A stretch of DNA of 64,000 bases from Stenogyne calaminthoides (taxonomy: Eukaryota > Streptophyta > Magnoliopsida > Lamiales > Lamiaceae): positions 11,351,263-11,415,262 of the forward strand of contig JBBCBC010000037.1 of assembly GCA_037126765.1 (NCBI GenBank), written 5' to 3'. This document shows positions 11,314 to 24,319 of this stretch, piece by piece (the first letter of the stretch is position 1; each line of letters starts with the position of its first letter). Both the position numbers and the translations under genes were made by a program. The notes below the pieces were generated by a model that was given only the letters and a program-made list of their open reading frames with translations, was not told where the DNA came from and did no database searches.

Positions 11314-12430
11314 TATGAATACACTCCTCCTAATTTGCTCAAAATACCTTAATTTATTGTACTTCCTTTACACTCCCTCTCATTTTTTCACATAAAAGTA
11401 AAAGGACGGGTCATGGGTTGGGCTTTTTTGTCAATCCGTATCCGCTGTGTCCAATCATTAAAAGGAAATTAATAAATTAACTGGTCATGATTAATTGTAA
11501 TGTTATATTTAACGTACTTGCTGCACAAAATCAACTGTTTGTTAGTGTATGTGTGTTTTTTTATCTCTATGTTGTAAATTTGTAATTGAATTTCCAATGA
11601 CATAGATGCCAAATTTAGTCTGTCATAATTTTTCTCACGAACGGATCTTTTCATTCCAGGAGATACTCTAGTGTGAACTGTGAGATGTTTCACAAATTAA
11701 TTAATTAGATAGAAAATCATATTGATTAGAGACTAATAACCCCATGACACACGAAACCAAACGAGGACTTATAATTATATTCCTCCTACTTATTTTTGTT
11801 CTTGTGTATTGGCGACCCTCCATGTGATTCCCTCCAATCATTTATGAATTCAAGCTTGAACCCTGCATTGCTTGTAATAGATATCTCTGGACCCAAAAAA
11901 TTTGGAAACTATCGTGCATTTGGTGTCACCGTTTGGATTTGAAAATTTGGCAAGGGAATTTGGTAGAAAATATTCAATTGATTCATGTTACTCTAAGTTC
12001 AAGATTGATCAGAATCACTAATAAAAACGCTCTAATTTCAAGTTCATTACAGAACCAATTAACCCAAATTTCAACAAGTTAGCTACAATGAAATTTCAAA
12101 TCAATCCAATTTAGTATTTATCAAGCCCAATTTACCAGGCAATTTTTATTTGTGGATGGATAAATAATCATGGAAATTAAATCAGCGCAGATGAAACGAT
12201 TAGTGTTCGTATTTGATAAATTCAGCCAACTCACTCAAATATCCAATGGTGTGCCACAGAGCAGAGAATTAGAAATACATATATTCACATGAGAACCCAT
12301 TACAAACATGGAAGATCTCAATTCATATGTAATATCAAATTATACAACAGGTATAGAATCAGTAACATTGGTATCCAGTGTACCTATTATGTAACAAGGA
12401 ACCCCTTATCCAAGGGCTTCCGTATCTATA
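11314..12430. other. Intergenic, 3' flank of the PAT23-like gene
   Basis: AT-rich sequence with no recognisable gene. The part next to 12430 should contain the 3' UTR of the minus-strand PAT23-like gene. I see no convincing repeat or RNA gene. Confidence 0.6.
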
Positions 12431-15400
12431 CTACCTGGAAACCTGCTGCAGAGGAGGCCAGGCAATCTCATCATCGTCTGTATGGCCCTGTATTATAAAA
12501 TCGGAGCAATTCTTCCAGCAACCATGATTATATGGGTTTCTAAACCGACCGTCTGGCCCACGAAGATACCCATAACGTATTGCATTTGCTACTTCATTCG
12601 TTGTGATATTTTTAGCAATCTGCATACAGAAAACACATTCTTACCAATCCAACTTTTAACTGGCTAGAAACTTTTCGCTCTAGCCACGAGCATGCGTTTC
12701 ACCTTATATTTTAAACAGATACCCTCACTCGTACAAATGCATTGAAAAGAAACATAGAATGAAACTAAAATATAAGACAACTGAACTTCACCTGAGTCGC
12801 CTGCACTGACAATAAAGTTGCAGCAGCAATGAAAATAGCTGCATCCATTACCAGGAAAGCTATTATTCCAGGGTAGTTAAAAATCAGATAATGCATCCAA
12901 GTTTCTCCAGTTGGCACGGGCGGAACAGATGTCCAAATCCCTGGTGAATAACATAAGCTGTGACTTTTTTTTTGGAAAAAGTAACGAACTTTTAGAGATA
13001 ATCAGAATAAAATACTCACTAAACTCTTAACGCAGTTTCAATATCTAGTACATTAATTCTTAAGTTCTTCTGTCTTGATAAGGTGCCACTTTTTAACTAA
13101 GCAGGAGAGGACCCATGACTAGTCAATGATAATGAAGAGGGTTCAAAGGCAAAGGAAGAAGCATAAAATTTTGGACATCATCATCATTAAAGCCCATTCC
13201 CAATACTTGAGGGGACACCTACATGGATATTTGTTCTCCATGTTATGCGATCTTCCCATGCTCAACACTTAATCCAAGATCTAGAATATCTTCTTTAACC
13301 ACCTTCATTAATTTTTCAACAGCCTACCCCTCCTCCGCCGCCTTCCATTAGCCTACCTAAAAAATTCTTCCCGTTTTTCATAAATGCCCTCTCATTGCCA
13401 AATTACTACTAATGAGTGATTCGATCAGTTCCTTAGTGTTGCATTCAGATGTAGGGGTTCACATTCAAGCAAGGGCTCAGAGCAAAAGATTTAAAGTGAC
13501 TCGATAGTAAGTGTAAATATAACGGAGAAAACAATATACAACGATGCTTAGGGACCTGATAGGCATTTCAGCTATAAAATATCTGAACATGCTTAATGGA
13601 TCTATTATTAATTTATTATTGACTTAAAGTCCCCGGTTCCCAATTATTTATCAAAAAGCAATCAAGTAAAGAGAACTGATTTGACACAAAATCAACAACT
13701 GGCAGTTATTGTTAAAACTACAATTCTAGGACAGAGTTAAAATTTCATTCTTTATAGACTGTGTATTAAACCTAGCATTAAAACAAACAGTTACTAGAAG
13801 TGCATCTGCTACAACATACTTTGTAGAGCGACCGCCCCACCAACCGATGCTGTTGAAGTCCCCAAGCAGAGAAAAATAATAAAGTCCCGCTTATTTCTCT
13901 GCAAATTAAATGAAGTGCTATAAAGAATGAAATCAAACTGAAGGAAAAGAAAATCAACCATGAGAAATTAATGCATCCAAAAGAGTGAGATATATTGGAT
14001 TGAGTCTTATTAGTATATTTCGGTACAATATCATAAATGCTACACTGGTATCAAAACGGGGATGGACAGAGACAATGGCTATATATGTTTTTGCGAAATA
14101 TAAACAAAGATGCAACTCCAACTGTCCATTAAAGTTCTGAGTCCGAGTCGTATATATATTACTGTATAACTAACTTCGAGTAAGATGAAAGAATGGAAAT
14201 TACATTTCATATAGGATCAAGATGAAAGAATGGAAATTACAAGGCATGAAAAAAAATCATTAAGATTTAATGAAATGGACCCAAAACACTGAAGCAACTA
14301 ACCTAAAAGGTTATGGATAACTTCAGCAACTAACGATTGACTACATCAGGCAGAAAGACACAGCACATATAATAGCATGTGGAGGCAGATATCCAACTAT
14401 ACAGAAACTAAAAGAAGCTTACCTTTCCAACACAATTCGAGATCCAAGGGCAATGGTGGTCAAACTGCTCCACGCAGCGATTACATACAGCACAATGCTT
14501 AGAGCGAACAGGTCTTATTATCTAGAAGGCACATATAGCAATTGTCAAAAGACTCAACACAAAAAGATCAAAACACTGAAGCAACAAAGAATCATAGAAA
14601 TCATCAAAAGTGATCTTCGTATTCAATTATTGACATTTGACAACAAAATATCAATAAGGAACCTTGCAGGTAGGGCAAAGTTGAGACCAATTCCCATTCC
14701 AAATAGCATTGCTACTCAAATCAATATTCAGTAAAGGATCCTGCATGATGTATACTGTTAGGCATTTCAAAAGTAAAAGAAGCCGCTATATGACTAGGGC
14801 AAATCAACCTTAAAAATCAGATAGAACAAAACTAGTAGAAAAGAGATAGGTACCTCAGCATCAGAATGGTTCTCCCTAACTTTTATATAACCTGGATCTG
14901 CACTGCAGTAGAATGAGAAACATAATCACAAACTGCCAATTAACATTTTTGCCAAAGGACAAGGAAGGAATGTTTTGACAAACAGGAAGAAAATAAAATA
15001 ATACTATAACAAAAAACAAGGATATAACAAAAGCATTCTCTCTGCCTTCGAAGTCTTCCTTAAACATGTGCAAATTACAACTTACTAAGATTATTGCATG
15101 TATAAAAATAAGACTAAACACAATTTTGACACTTGTGCTTAGGGTTTCTATATGCCTCACTTCAAATATAACATATTATGAACAAGGCTCTCTTAAATTA
15201 GTTACATATATGTTGTAAGACAGTAGAAGTCTACCTACTGCAGCGGCCAAACATGATTAATGAGCCAACTCCCAGAGATATGCCGGTCCATCCCCAAAGT
15301 CCAACAATTGCAGTAATCTTTGTTAGATTAGGAGCTAGCACAATAAAGAACAATAATTAACTAGGTAAACAAGCCGCCAACTAACAATAGGGAAAAAAAA

Positions 15401-18400
15401 AGAAAAAGAACATCACAACTTACCCAAAATGACACAGCTAACAAAGAGAATCATATTAATAACCACTAATGAGAAAAGAGCTGGGGCATATCCAACTTTT
15501 CCATCATGTCTAGAGCAAATCCTGTTTTTCCAATTCTTGCTCTGTGCCCCTAAAGCATTTGACTGCATTGGATCAGATCACTCAATGTCATCCTGATGAT
15601 ATTATAACAAAGTCTTACAAGGAATTATCAGAACAGAAATGGAAGAAAGAAACAAAGTGATAACAGAAGGAATGGCATATGAATGTGATCTAATTGCCAC
15701 TAATGAGGGTACAATATTCCCTCAAAGACCTGCATTTCCTGAAAGTGTCTTGGCAGATATTTATTTTGATACCACAGTATAGACTTCAGAACATCAAAAA
15801 GTCTAAACCAAATATTATACAGTTGTGACCACTATTAATGCAATAAAAGTTATCTTGAAATGATAATTACCGATAAAGTTACATACAAGTAAAAGAGTGA
15901 TATGCCGGTGTCCTTTATCAGAAGCAAGCTCCACAGGAGTTTTTCCTGCTTTATCTTTTACCACTAACTCCTCCTTAGACCCTGCATGTGCAAGCACACT
16001 GCACGCCTCCACATTTCCTCTCAATGCAGCCCAATGCAAAGGTGTACACCCTAGCCAGAAAGTAATAAACATCAACCACAATGTACACTATATAACAAAA
16101 ATAATTGAGGTATGAACAGCAAATAAAGATTGGAAAACAGATATATGTGATTAGGGATTTTAGGACAAGTTTCTAAAAGAATAAAAATTGATGATTTATA
16201 TACTGGACAATGAGGCATCCAAGAACAAGAAGGCTTGTGATTGTATTTCGCGAAGCCTATATAGAGCTCTATGTCCTTGTCATTCACTCATTTTCTTACC
16301 AACTGCCCAAAACCCAAGCAAGCATCGAAAAATGAAACCATCATTGATAGAGGATGTTTTGTGTGTGTGTGTGTGTGGGGGGGGTGAGTGAGAGAGAGTG
16401 TTCTGAAATATTAATTTATAATACAATCACTGTCTGAACCTTTGGTGAACAAAATAGATAAAGAAAAAGGCAATTAAATAGTGGTCTTCGCTCTATTTTC
16501 CTTTCCACAAAATTAAGTGAAAATTTAAATACTTACTGGCTATCATGACAACAAAACAAAAATAGATCTAACAACTTGCAAATATATATATATATATATA
16601 CACATACATCACAATAATGAACATTTTATAACATTTTACAGTAAAACATACTCCCTCCGTCCCGAATTCGAAGTCACATTTCCTAAAATGGAAATAAAGC
16701 AACTCCACTACTTTAAACTTTGCCCCTAAACATCTAAAAATTTACACTCAATGTCATTACTTTTTTCATACTAAAGTCATATTCCCTTTTATTTACATCA
16801 ATGCCATTACTTTACCCTTTACACCCTCCACAAAAAACAACTAATACTAATACATAACTCTTCCATTAAACTCCGTGCAAACAGTAAACGTGACTTCGAA
16901 TTCGGGACGGAGGGAGTACTAGGAATCAAAACTTCCTTCAAAATTATCCTCGAGAGTCGAGAATCAAATGAAGTTAAAGCTACTCTTTTGGGTATCCACA
17001 TTAAAGAATGTCCTAATATAAGCATAAAAAAACAAGACGACAAATTCAGCTATTCAATTTCTCCGTATCTCCGTGATATATATGCACCTAACCATCAACA
17101 TCATATCTGAAACCCTAAAACGCTATACTAAAAATAAAAAGATGAAAACAAATTGGTACATAACAAAAAATATATTTTCTATCCAATCCATATAGAATAA
17201 GTACACGTACAGCTTGCAAGACTATTCAAAATTGAAAATCAACTAACTTTTATGGGTCCGATCGTTCTGCTATTTAATAAAGAGTGGGCGTTAACATTAT
17301 TATTTGCTTATGTTATATGTAGTTCATATAATACTTAAAAATCAAATAATACACAGGGATACCTTCTTTATCCTGTCTTCCTTGAGAAGCATCTAGATAC
17401 AAAAGCAGTCTAATAGTATCAGCAAATCCTTTATACGCAGCCCTGTTCAGAAGCAAGAGAGATAAATTCATTTATATTACTCAAAGAATGCATATTAATA
17501 TTTGTACATATGGATAATGCATGTCTACTCAGTTTCGAAAAAATAATGTATGTCTACAGATCAAATAAACATTGTCTATATACAACATATAGTAATTGGA
17601 TTGTTTACATACCAGTGTAAGGGAGTCCTTCCATCATTGTCTGGTACATCAAAATCGGCATGATATTTGGCTATAATGTAATTCAAGAATGAGGTTTGTC
17701 CATATTGAGCAGCAACATGGACCGGCTGCAACAGAGATACGTTTTAGATTATAGAATTTATGCAGCAATTGGTGAATAAATATCAATTCCGTCAAATGTA
17801 AGCCATTTGGCTCAACCACAAATATTCTGAGGCTGCAAGCAGCTAGCATAGACCATTGCACTGCCAGTATATACGCTCCACGAACAATCACAAACTGATA
17901 TTGCAAGCATATGAGAGAGAGATGTCTTCAATTACCCGGTAACCGTTAATATCAGCAGCTTCCACACGTGCCCCATTCTGCAACAAGACATCTGCAGCCG
18001 CAATAGAACCTCGAACTGCCGCCCAATGCATTGCCGTCTGCCCCGTATTATCCGTTGCATTCACTTCTCCGCCTCTCTACCATGACCAAAAATACAGCAT
18101 AAAAATTCCAATTGAGCGAAAACCAAAACAGAATCACTAGTTAACACCAAACAAGAGTTGAGTATATTAACAAATTACTTCAATGATATACTGAACAATG
18201 TCGGCAAAATTGTTGAGGGTAGACCACTGGAGGGGGTAGTAGCCGTTGCCGTCGGGGTGGGTAAGGGAAACGCCGTCGATCTCGACAAACTTTCGGAGCT
18301 TCTCGAAGTCCCCATAGGCTGAAGCGGAGTAAATGTCTACAATTTGGACTTCGTTAGGGTTTCCATTGGTGGAGGGCTTGTGTTCGTTGGAGTCCGAAAC

Positions 18401-18424
18401 AATTTCGATTTCGGAAGAAGCCAT
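12431..18424 (-). CDS. PAT23: Ankyrin-repeat DHHC protein S-acyltransferase (PAT23/TIP1-like), 13 exons, 542 aa
   Basis: Palmitoyltransferase that attaches fatty acyl groups to cysteines of membrane-associated proteins. Exons (minus): 18424-18179, 18079-17936, 17725-17613, 17442-17363, 16050-15887, 15562-15424, 15334-15235, 14902-14854, 14740-14663, 14521-14423, 13898-13820, 12940-12792, 12619-12431; all GT-AG, 1629 nt, phase kept throughout. Residues ~35-250 are ankyrin repeats (GCTPLHWAALRGNVEAC). Hydrophobic segments follow, then the Cys-rich domain with DHHC in CVEQFDHHCPWISNC, two more membrane spans, and a TTxE-like TTNE motif near the end (ARNITTNE type). Overall length and the short C-terminus resemble Arabidopsis PAT23 (about 536 aa) more than TIP1/PAT24 (620 aa). 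Intron 4 (1.3 kb) holds a Stowaway MITE. Acts at Golgi or plasma membrane by family analogy. Confidence 0.94.
16360..16386. repeat. (GT)n/G-run microsatellite
   Basis: A GT dinucleotide run followed by about ten G residues, within intron 4 of the PAT23-like gene. Likely length-polymorphic. Confidence 0.85.
16651..16916. mobile_element. Stowaway-type (Tc1/mariner) MITE in intron 4 of the PAT23-like gene
   Basis: Starts CTCCCTCCGTCCC and ends GGGACGGAGGGAG. The inverted repeat extends about 27 bp and is nearly perfect (…GAATTCGAAGTCAC). TA dinucleotides flank both ends (16649-16650, 16917-16918). Length 266 bp. Confidence 0.95.
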
Positions 18425-19856
18425 TCAAGATTCAATCGGCGACTACTACTTCTTTCTGGTTCTTTCTTCAGTACATCAAATTTCTGTAAATTGTTGATGA
18501 AGTTATCGGTATTTTTTTAATGGGGGTTTAGGGTTTGATAATGTAGTTGTTAAACTTCAGTATTACTGTAGCGGGGAAGGTGGACTAATACACACTTCAG
18601 TCATTCTGTTTTATTCATCTTTTTCGACCAAAATTTTATTTATTCCTCGCTCGTGCCCCTTTTTATTTGACAATATTACTATTTACGCAAATTATAATAT
18701 GTGAGTTATTTATCGTTATTAAAAATATAATTATATTTAAAATGGTTGAATTATAAAATAAGTGTATTGTCACGGTTGTTTGTTTATAACTTTGAGGGAA
18801 TTTGAAATCCTGTAAAGTAAATTTGAAATAAAGTAAAAGATTATATTTGAATTTTGTATTTTTGAGAATATGAATTTTCTAGGATTTAATAAGCAAAAAT
18901 TTAAAATGTATATAATAAATAATTAATTTTATATTAAAAAATATGTGTAAAATAGAAGAGATTGTAAAGCAAGGATAATACTAATAAAAAGTGTGTGATA
19001 AATAATTAATAGTATATTAAAAATTATATTTAGAAAAAGTAAAATATATGCATTATATGTATTATAAAGTAAATTTTAGAGGAATTAAAATTATATACTT
19101 AAATCTGAATAAATAAATAAGAATTAAATTTTAAAATTTTAGAAGTGGCTTCCCACGTTATAAACAAATAACATCTTAATATAAAAAAAATAATTAGCAT
19201 ATATTTATTTTAAAAGACAGATTTTTAAATAAAATGAAATCACTCTACTTCAAAATTTATTTAATCTCATTAACCCACCACACTATTAAATACTATATAT
19301 TACATCTAATAATATATATTATTTATAATTTAAAAATAAAAATACAATTATAAATAAATTGAATAAATTAAATTAAATAAATATTAAGAAATAAATGAAA
19401 TTAATCATGTAATCTTATTTTTATCACAAAAATTATAAATATGGTAAGTATTCTTTATCATAAAAAAATTGTTGAAAAATCAAGATAAATTCTAATAATT
19501 AAGATAAAAAATAAATAATATATAAAATAACATAAATAATAATTACATAAAAAATGAGTATTTAAAATTAAAGTGTTTAGAGATAATAAAAGATATCAAT
19601 ACCATTCAATTCTCAAAAATAACAACTTTTATCTCATTTAATATTAATAAATAATTCCCGCAATAAATTTTGTACAAACAGTAGAAAAAAGGGTGTACTA
19701 TTTAAAAATAAAATAGAATTGTAGGCTATAAAAAGTACTCCTATTTTTCAGTTGTATAAATTATAAAGACCGGAAAAGGCAGCCACCAACCAGCGGTCAA
19801 CCATTTGGAGTGTGTGATTAATAATCCAAACACAGTCCACAGAGCTTTCTCTCTCA
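18425..19856. other. Intergenic region between two divergent genes
   Basis: About 1.4 kb separating the starts of the PAT23-like gene (minus) and the PPA6-like gene (plus), so it must hold both promoters. 18650-19700 is extremely AT-rich with no ORF. A TATA-like word gtataaattataaag near 19755 lies about 100 bp before the PPA6-like start codon. Confidence 0.6.
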
Positions 19857-22363
19857 ATGGCGGCCACTAGAGTGATAGCATCGGCGAGCAGCACAGTCTC
19901 CGGCGCTCTGCTTTTCAGAACCCCATTAAAGTGTAAACCTCAAAGCCTTCATCTTTGCTTTAACAACACCAGATTGTTGACCCAGAGGAGGCGCCTCACT
20001 TGCAATGCTATTTACAATCCCCAACTTCAAACCCAGGAAGAGGGCCAGCCAGAAACCCTAGATTATCGTGTCTTCTTTCTCGATAACTCTGGGAAAAAGG
20101 TATGGAAAATCAATAAAATCGTGTAGCTTTGTTGTGCTTTTTTGGCTGGTGCTTTTAATTTGATTAGCAATTTGATGTCTTGGTGGGGTTTGATTGTTAT
20201 TAGAGGGTTGAGTTCTGGAATCTGAAATTTTAATTTCTCTTTTGGGTGTTCAAGTTCGATGTGTATAGTAGCGAACAATGCAACTTCTCCTGATTTTTCG
20301 GTTTTAACACCATGTTATTGATGCATATACTGCATATGTTTTCTCAATTGCTAATAGCATTCTGGTTTAAATATCATTGCGCATTGGTATGGGGAAGAGT
20401 GAGAACACAAGCAAGAAAAACAAAGAATCGTCTTTTTTTTGTTTTTTTTTAGAAAACAGGCCTTTGAATTACAGAAATATGTTTCCTGTGATATATACTG
20501 GTGAATGGAAATCCTGTGAATGGCTTACAATGAGACTTTTCAACGACTCAACGATGGTGCGAATTAGATCAAATTAGTAATTTCTGTCAAAATTGAGAAA
20601 AAAAAAATTAGTTTATGTGTTATCATTTTACAGAAATTGGTGATGTAAATAATTGAGCTTCATGATTTTACCAACATGAGTATGCATATTCATCAGCTAA
20701 ATTAAAGACCTGTGGTTACTTGGCTTGCAGATTTCCCCCTGGCATGATATACCACTTCACTTGGGTGATGGTGTATTCAATTTTGTTGTTGAGATTCCTA
20801 AGGAATCAAGTGCAAAGATGGAGGTGGCTACAGATGAGGTTTATACTCCCATTAAGCAAGATACGAAGAAGGGAAAGCTTCGATACTATCCGTAAGATTA
20901 TTCTTCTTCACTCTTCTTTTTTTTTTTTGACAGGACACTTCACTCTCTTAATCATTCGTAAATTTTAAATTGTTATTTTTTCTGCAATATTTTGTTTTTT
21001 CTTCACTTTTAATGCATCACTCCTTTCTTCTTTGCCTATTTGTTCTAAAGACAATAAAGAAAAGACATGTCTGGCCATTTTCTGGTAACTTCACAATTTT
21101 GAGATATAAAAATTATGAGAGTCTCAGTCTGATAGAATATCTTGACATTGGTGGTTTAGTTAAAATGCGTAATTGCTGTATTGATCATTAGTTATTCGAC
21201 TCTTAAGGTGGAGTTGCACGTGTTGCCTTAAGTGTTAAATGGAACAGGTCTATAGTGTCCAACCCTAAAGAAGAAAGATGAAAATAGGACTTTGAAGCAG
21301 ATTTAGTTGCTTTATAGGATTTGGCATCTGATTTGAGAAAACTAAAGCCTCATATTACTTCCAAACTTTTTTTGAGTCCTTCATTGTCTTGCAAGATTTA
21401 CCTAGCAACGCTTCTGGCTTTATTTGCCTAATGTTTGTTTCTTAATTTTTTCCCCTTCAGGACTGCTCACTGTTTCATTCTTATGTAGATACAACATAAA
21501 CTGGAACTATGGATTGCTTCCTCAAACATGGGAAGACCCTTCATTAGCAAATGCTGAAGTTGAGGGGGCATTTGGAGACAACGATCCAGGTATAGTACAT
21601 CCTTTTCAACAGTATACTTCTCCTCTGGTTTCAAGTAAACATTCTAAAATAAAAAACCAAAGATAAAGTAAGCAACCCCTTGTTCTTTTGTAGTTGATGT
21701 TGTTGAGATTGGGGAAAGGCAAGGTAAAATTGGGGAAGTGTTGAAAGTGAAGCCTTTGGGTGCTTTGGCGATGATTGATGAGGGAGAACTTGACTGGAAA
21801 ATAGTTGCAATTTCGTTGGATGATCCAAGAGCTTCCCTTGTTAATGATGTTGACGATGTAGAAAAGCATTTTCCGGTATGTAATTCCAATTTTCAATTTG
21901 ATAATTAGATTGGAACTGTTGATATCATTGGTGTTACAATTCTGCTTCTGTTCAATCACATAGATGGCTGCTTTAGTGTAAAATGGTGAATACAAGTTTT
22001 CCATCCTTTTTAGGTGAAATTAAGGTGAACTGATTTAGTCAACTTGTTGTTACAGGGAACTCTTACAGCAATCAGGGACTGGTTTAGAGACTACAAGATT
22101 CCTGATGGAAAACCTGCCAACAAGTTTGGTCTTGGCAACAAGGCAGCAAATAAGGTAACTTTTTGACTCCCAAAACCAAGTATAACGGAAAATAACTGTT
22201 TTGGTTGTCGTAAAATTGATCAAATTACTCTTTAAGTCACTCACTTTGTCACATTTGATAACGACGACAGGACTATGCTCTTAAGGTGATCACAGAGACA
22301 AACGAGGCGTGGGCGAAACTTGTGAAAAGATCTATTCCTTCTGGTGAACTTTCTCTTGTCTAA
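19857..22363 (+). CDS. PPA6: Plastid soluble inorganic pyrophosphatase (PPA6-like), 6 exons, 292 aa
   Basis: Hydrolyses pyrophosphate to two phosphates in the plastid stroma, pulling forward ADP-glucose and other biosynthetic reactions. Exons: 19857-20099, 20731-20891, 21489-21589, 21694-21875, 22056-22154, 22271-22363; GT-AG borders, 879 nt, phase kept. Residues 1 to ~60 are Ser/Arg-rich without acidic residues, a transit peptide. The mature part has ISPWHDIPLHLGDGVFNFVVEIP, the family I signature DNDPVDVV split across the exon 3/4 junction, and LAMIDEGELDWKIVAI. The C-terminal KDYALKV-type helix is in the last exon. Length matches Arabidopsis PPA6 (300 aa). No broken residues seen in the metal-binding signature. 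Confidence 0.95.
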
Positions 22364-22729
22364 ATATTTTCCACCTTCTTCAGTTAGTACCCCTCCGGGA
22401 AATCTCAACTTTTGATGTTTATTATTCGTCGAAATTGACAAAACTTTATCATAATTTCAGCAATGCAATGCTCCCTCCTGAAAACAGTTTCTTGAATGAA
22501 AAGTTGTTATTTTTATTTTCCAACCATCTGTGTTTCTTTTAGCTCATCGATATTTTAAACCTCAACTCTGCTACCATTCTCACAATCGAACATTGTGAAA
22601 AAAAGCGGTAAATTGTAACTTTAATATTGATTGTAAGAGAACAGGAAATACATGATCTATGTACACCGGAAAAACAAACAGATATTTACAATTATTAAGC
22701 TAAAACAAGAGCATGAATGATGATGATCA

Positions 22730-22966
22730 TCATCGGTGCCAAGGTTTGGCCCTAGTTGAACTCCTTGTTGTCTTGATACTGCAACCCTGCTTCCGTTGAA
22801 GAAGAAGAGAGACGGCAACGGATTCTGGTTCCTTAGGATCTCGTCGGAACAAACGAGAAACCCAATTTGCTAAGAAAACTGGCGTGGATTTCGAAGATGG
22901 GGCGTGAGCCTGTGACACTGATCTGGCGTGGTGGCCTAATATGAGCATAGCTGCTGTGGGTGACAT
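22730..22966 (-). CDS. Small 78-aa protein of unknown function
   Basis: A single uninterrupted ORF in otherwise gene-free sequence, convergent with the PPA6-like gene. The product is basic and Ser/Arg-rich, with LANWVSRLFRRDPKEPESVAV in the middle and a run of Arg/Lys at the end. No domain recognised. Upstream of the ATG on the minus strand there is a CT-rich stretch (about 23022-23041) like many plant 5' leaders, which supports a real transcript. It could also be a chance ORF. Confidence 0.42.
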   Translation of the reverse strand: MSPTAAMLILGHHARSVSQAHAPSSKSTPVFLANWVSRLFRRDPKEPESVAVSLLLQRKQGCSIKTTRSSTRAKPWHR

Positions 22967-24319
22967 GGCTTTTTCAAACCGAGATGGATCTCAAATTATC
23001 ACAAAATATGGGATTAGGTGAGCGAATGAGAGAGAGAGAGGTGAGGTGATGATTTATGTGTATTGAGCAGGGGTAGAGAGTGGATTCCGCCAGTGGGTTG
23101 AAGGAAAACAACAAACTATGGCCGCTGTTTTCTTTTGTTTTGTGGTTTTTGATCTCTTATACCTACAACGGCACACAATCTCCCAATTTTATCCACTCAC
23201 ATGCCATCCCATCCTAAAAACACATATTAATGAACAATTTCATACCTAAAGATACCCTATTTTTATACTAGTAATTCTCTGCACATGAAATCATTGCATA
23301 TCATTTCCATTTTGTTTAAAATACAAATACTCCTTGTGCAATTTTTACATTCCTTACCCAAGTTTATGTTGAAACTTTATAATTATAAATATTGATCATG
23401 ATTTACTGGTAGTTGATTTTTTCAAGTAATTCGGAAATTTAAAGCTAAGGTAATAAATAGTGCAATAATACACAAAATACAAATAAAGATTCATGCATTA
23501 TTAATTATAAAACGTCAAAACCTATATGAGTTTTGACGTAAAGCATAAATATTTTAGGACACTTGAAAAACCACGAAGGCATAAATATATAATTTTGACT
23601 ATCAAAATTAAATTTCAAATTTAATATCGAACAAATATATTAATACTACTAAATATAATGTTCAAAATGACATTAAAGAAAGACAAATTCTCATGTGCAC
23701 CATTTGATTTGGTACAATTTAATTTTAGGAGTTCTTTTTCTTATTTTTTTCAGTTTTAGTTTTTTTTTTTTCAATTTTAATTTTCTTTTAACTTTAATTT
23801 CAGTTTTAAGTATTTTTTTTTCTCAACCCGAACCCAAACCCGGCCCGAGTGGTTCATGGTTCATCCAACCCGAATGCTTCATATATGATTTAGAATTCAT
23901 TGTTTAGGAATTAAGGTTTAGAGTGCATAGTTCATCCAAATTAAAATTGAATTCAATTGCACCAATTTGAATTGGTGCATGAGATACACAGGAGAGTGAC
24001 TCAGAAAGAAATTGGGTCCAATCATTTATTCGATAGCGCCGTAGAGATTTACCCAAAACTTCAATTCTAAAAATTCCATTACCAGCCATCAATATATTCA
24101 GGTAAAAAGCCAGTACGATTTGTTTTACCATGGAAAAAGAAAAAAGAAAAAGAAAAACTATAGACAAATTTGATTCCGAGGAGAAACAAGAAAAGTAACT
24201 ATTCTATTTACATCGCATAAAAATCGAAAAGAAAAATGTACATCATAGCGTCAAAAAACCATGACTGCGAAGTTAATGTTTGTTATTTTTTTGTCAAGAC
24301 TTGACAGTTGCCGAGAAAA
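22967..24319. other. Intergenic region
   Basis: AT-rich sequence with T-runs (23740-23825) and no gene that I can support. The right end holds the 3' UTR of the transporter gene on the minus strand; the left part contains the possible leader of the small ORF. Confidence 0.55.
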
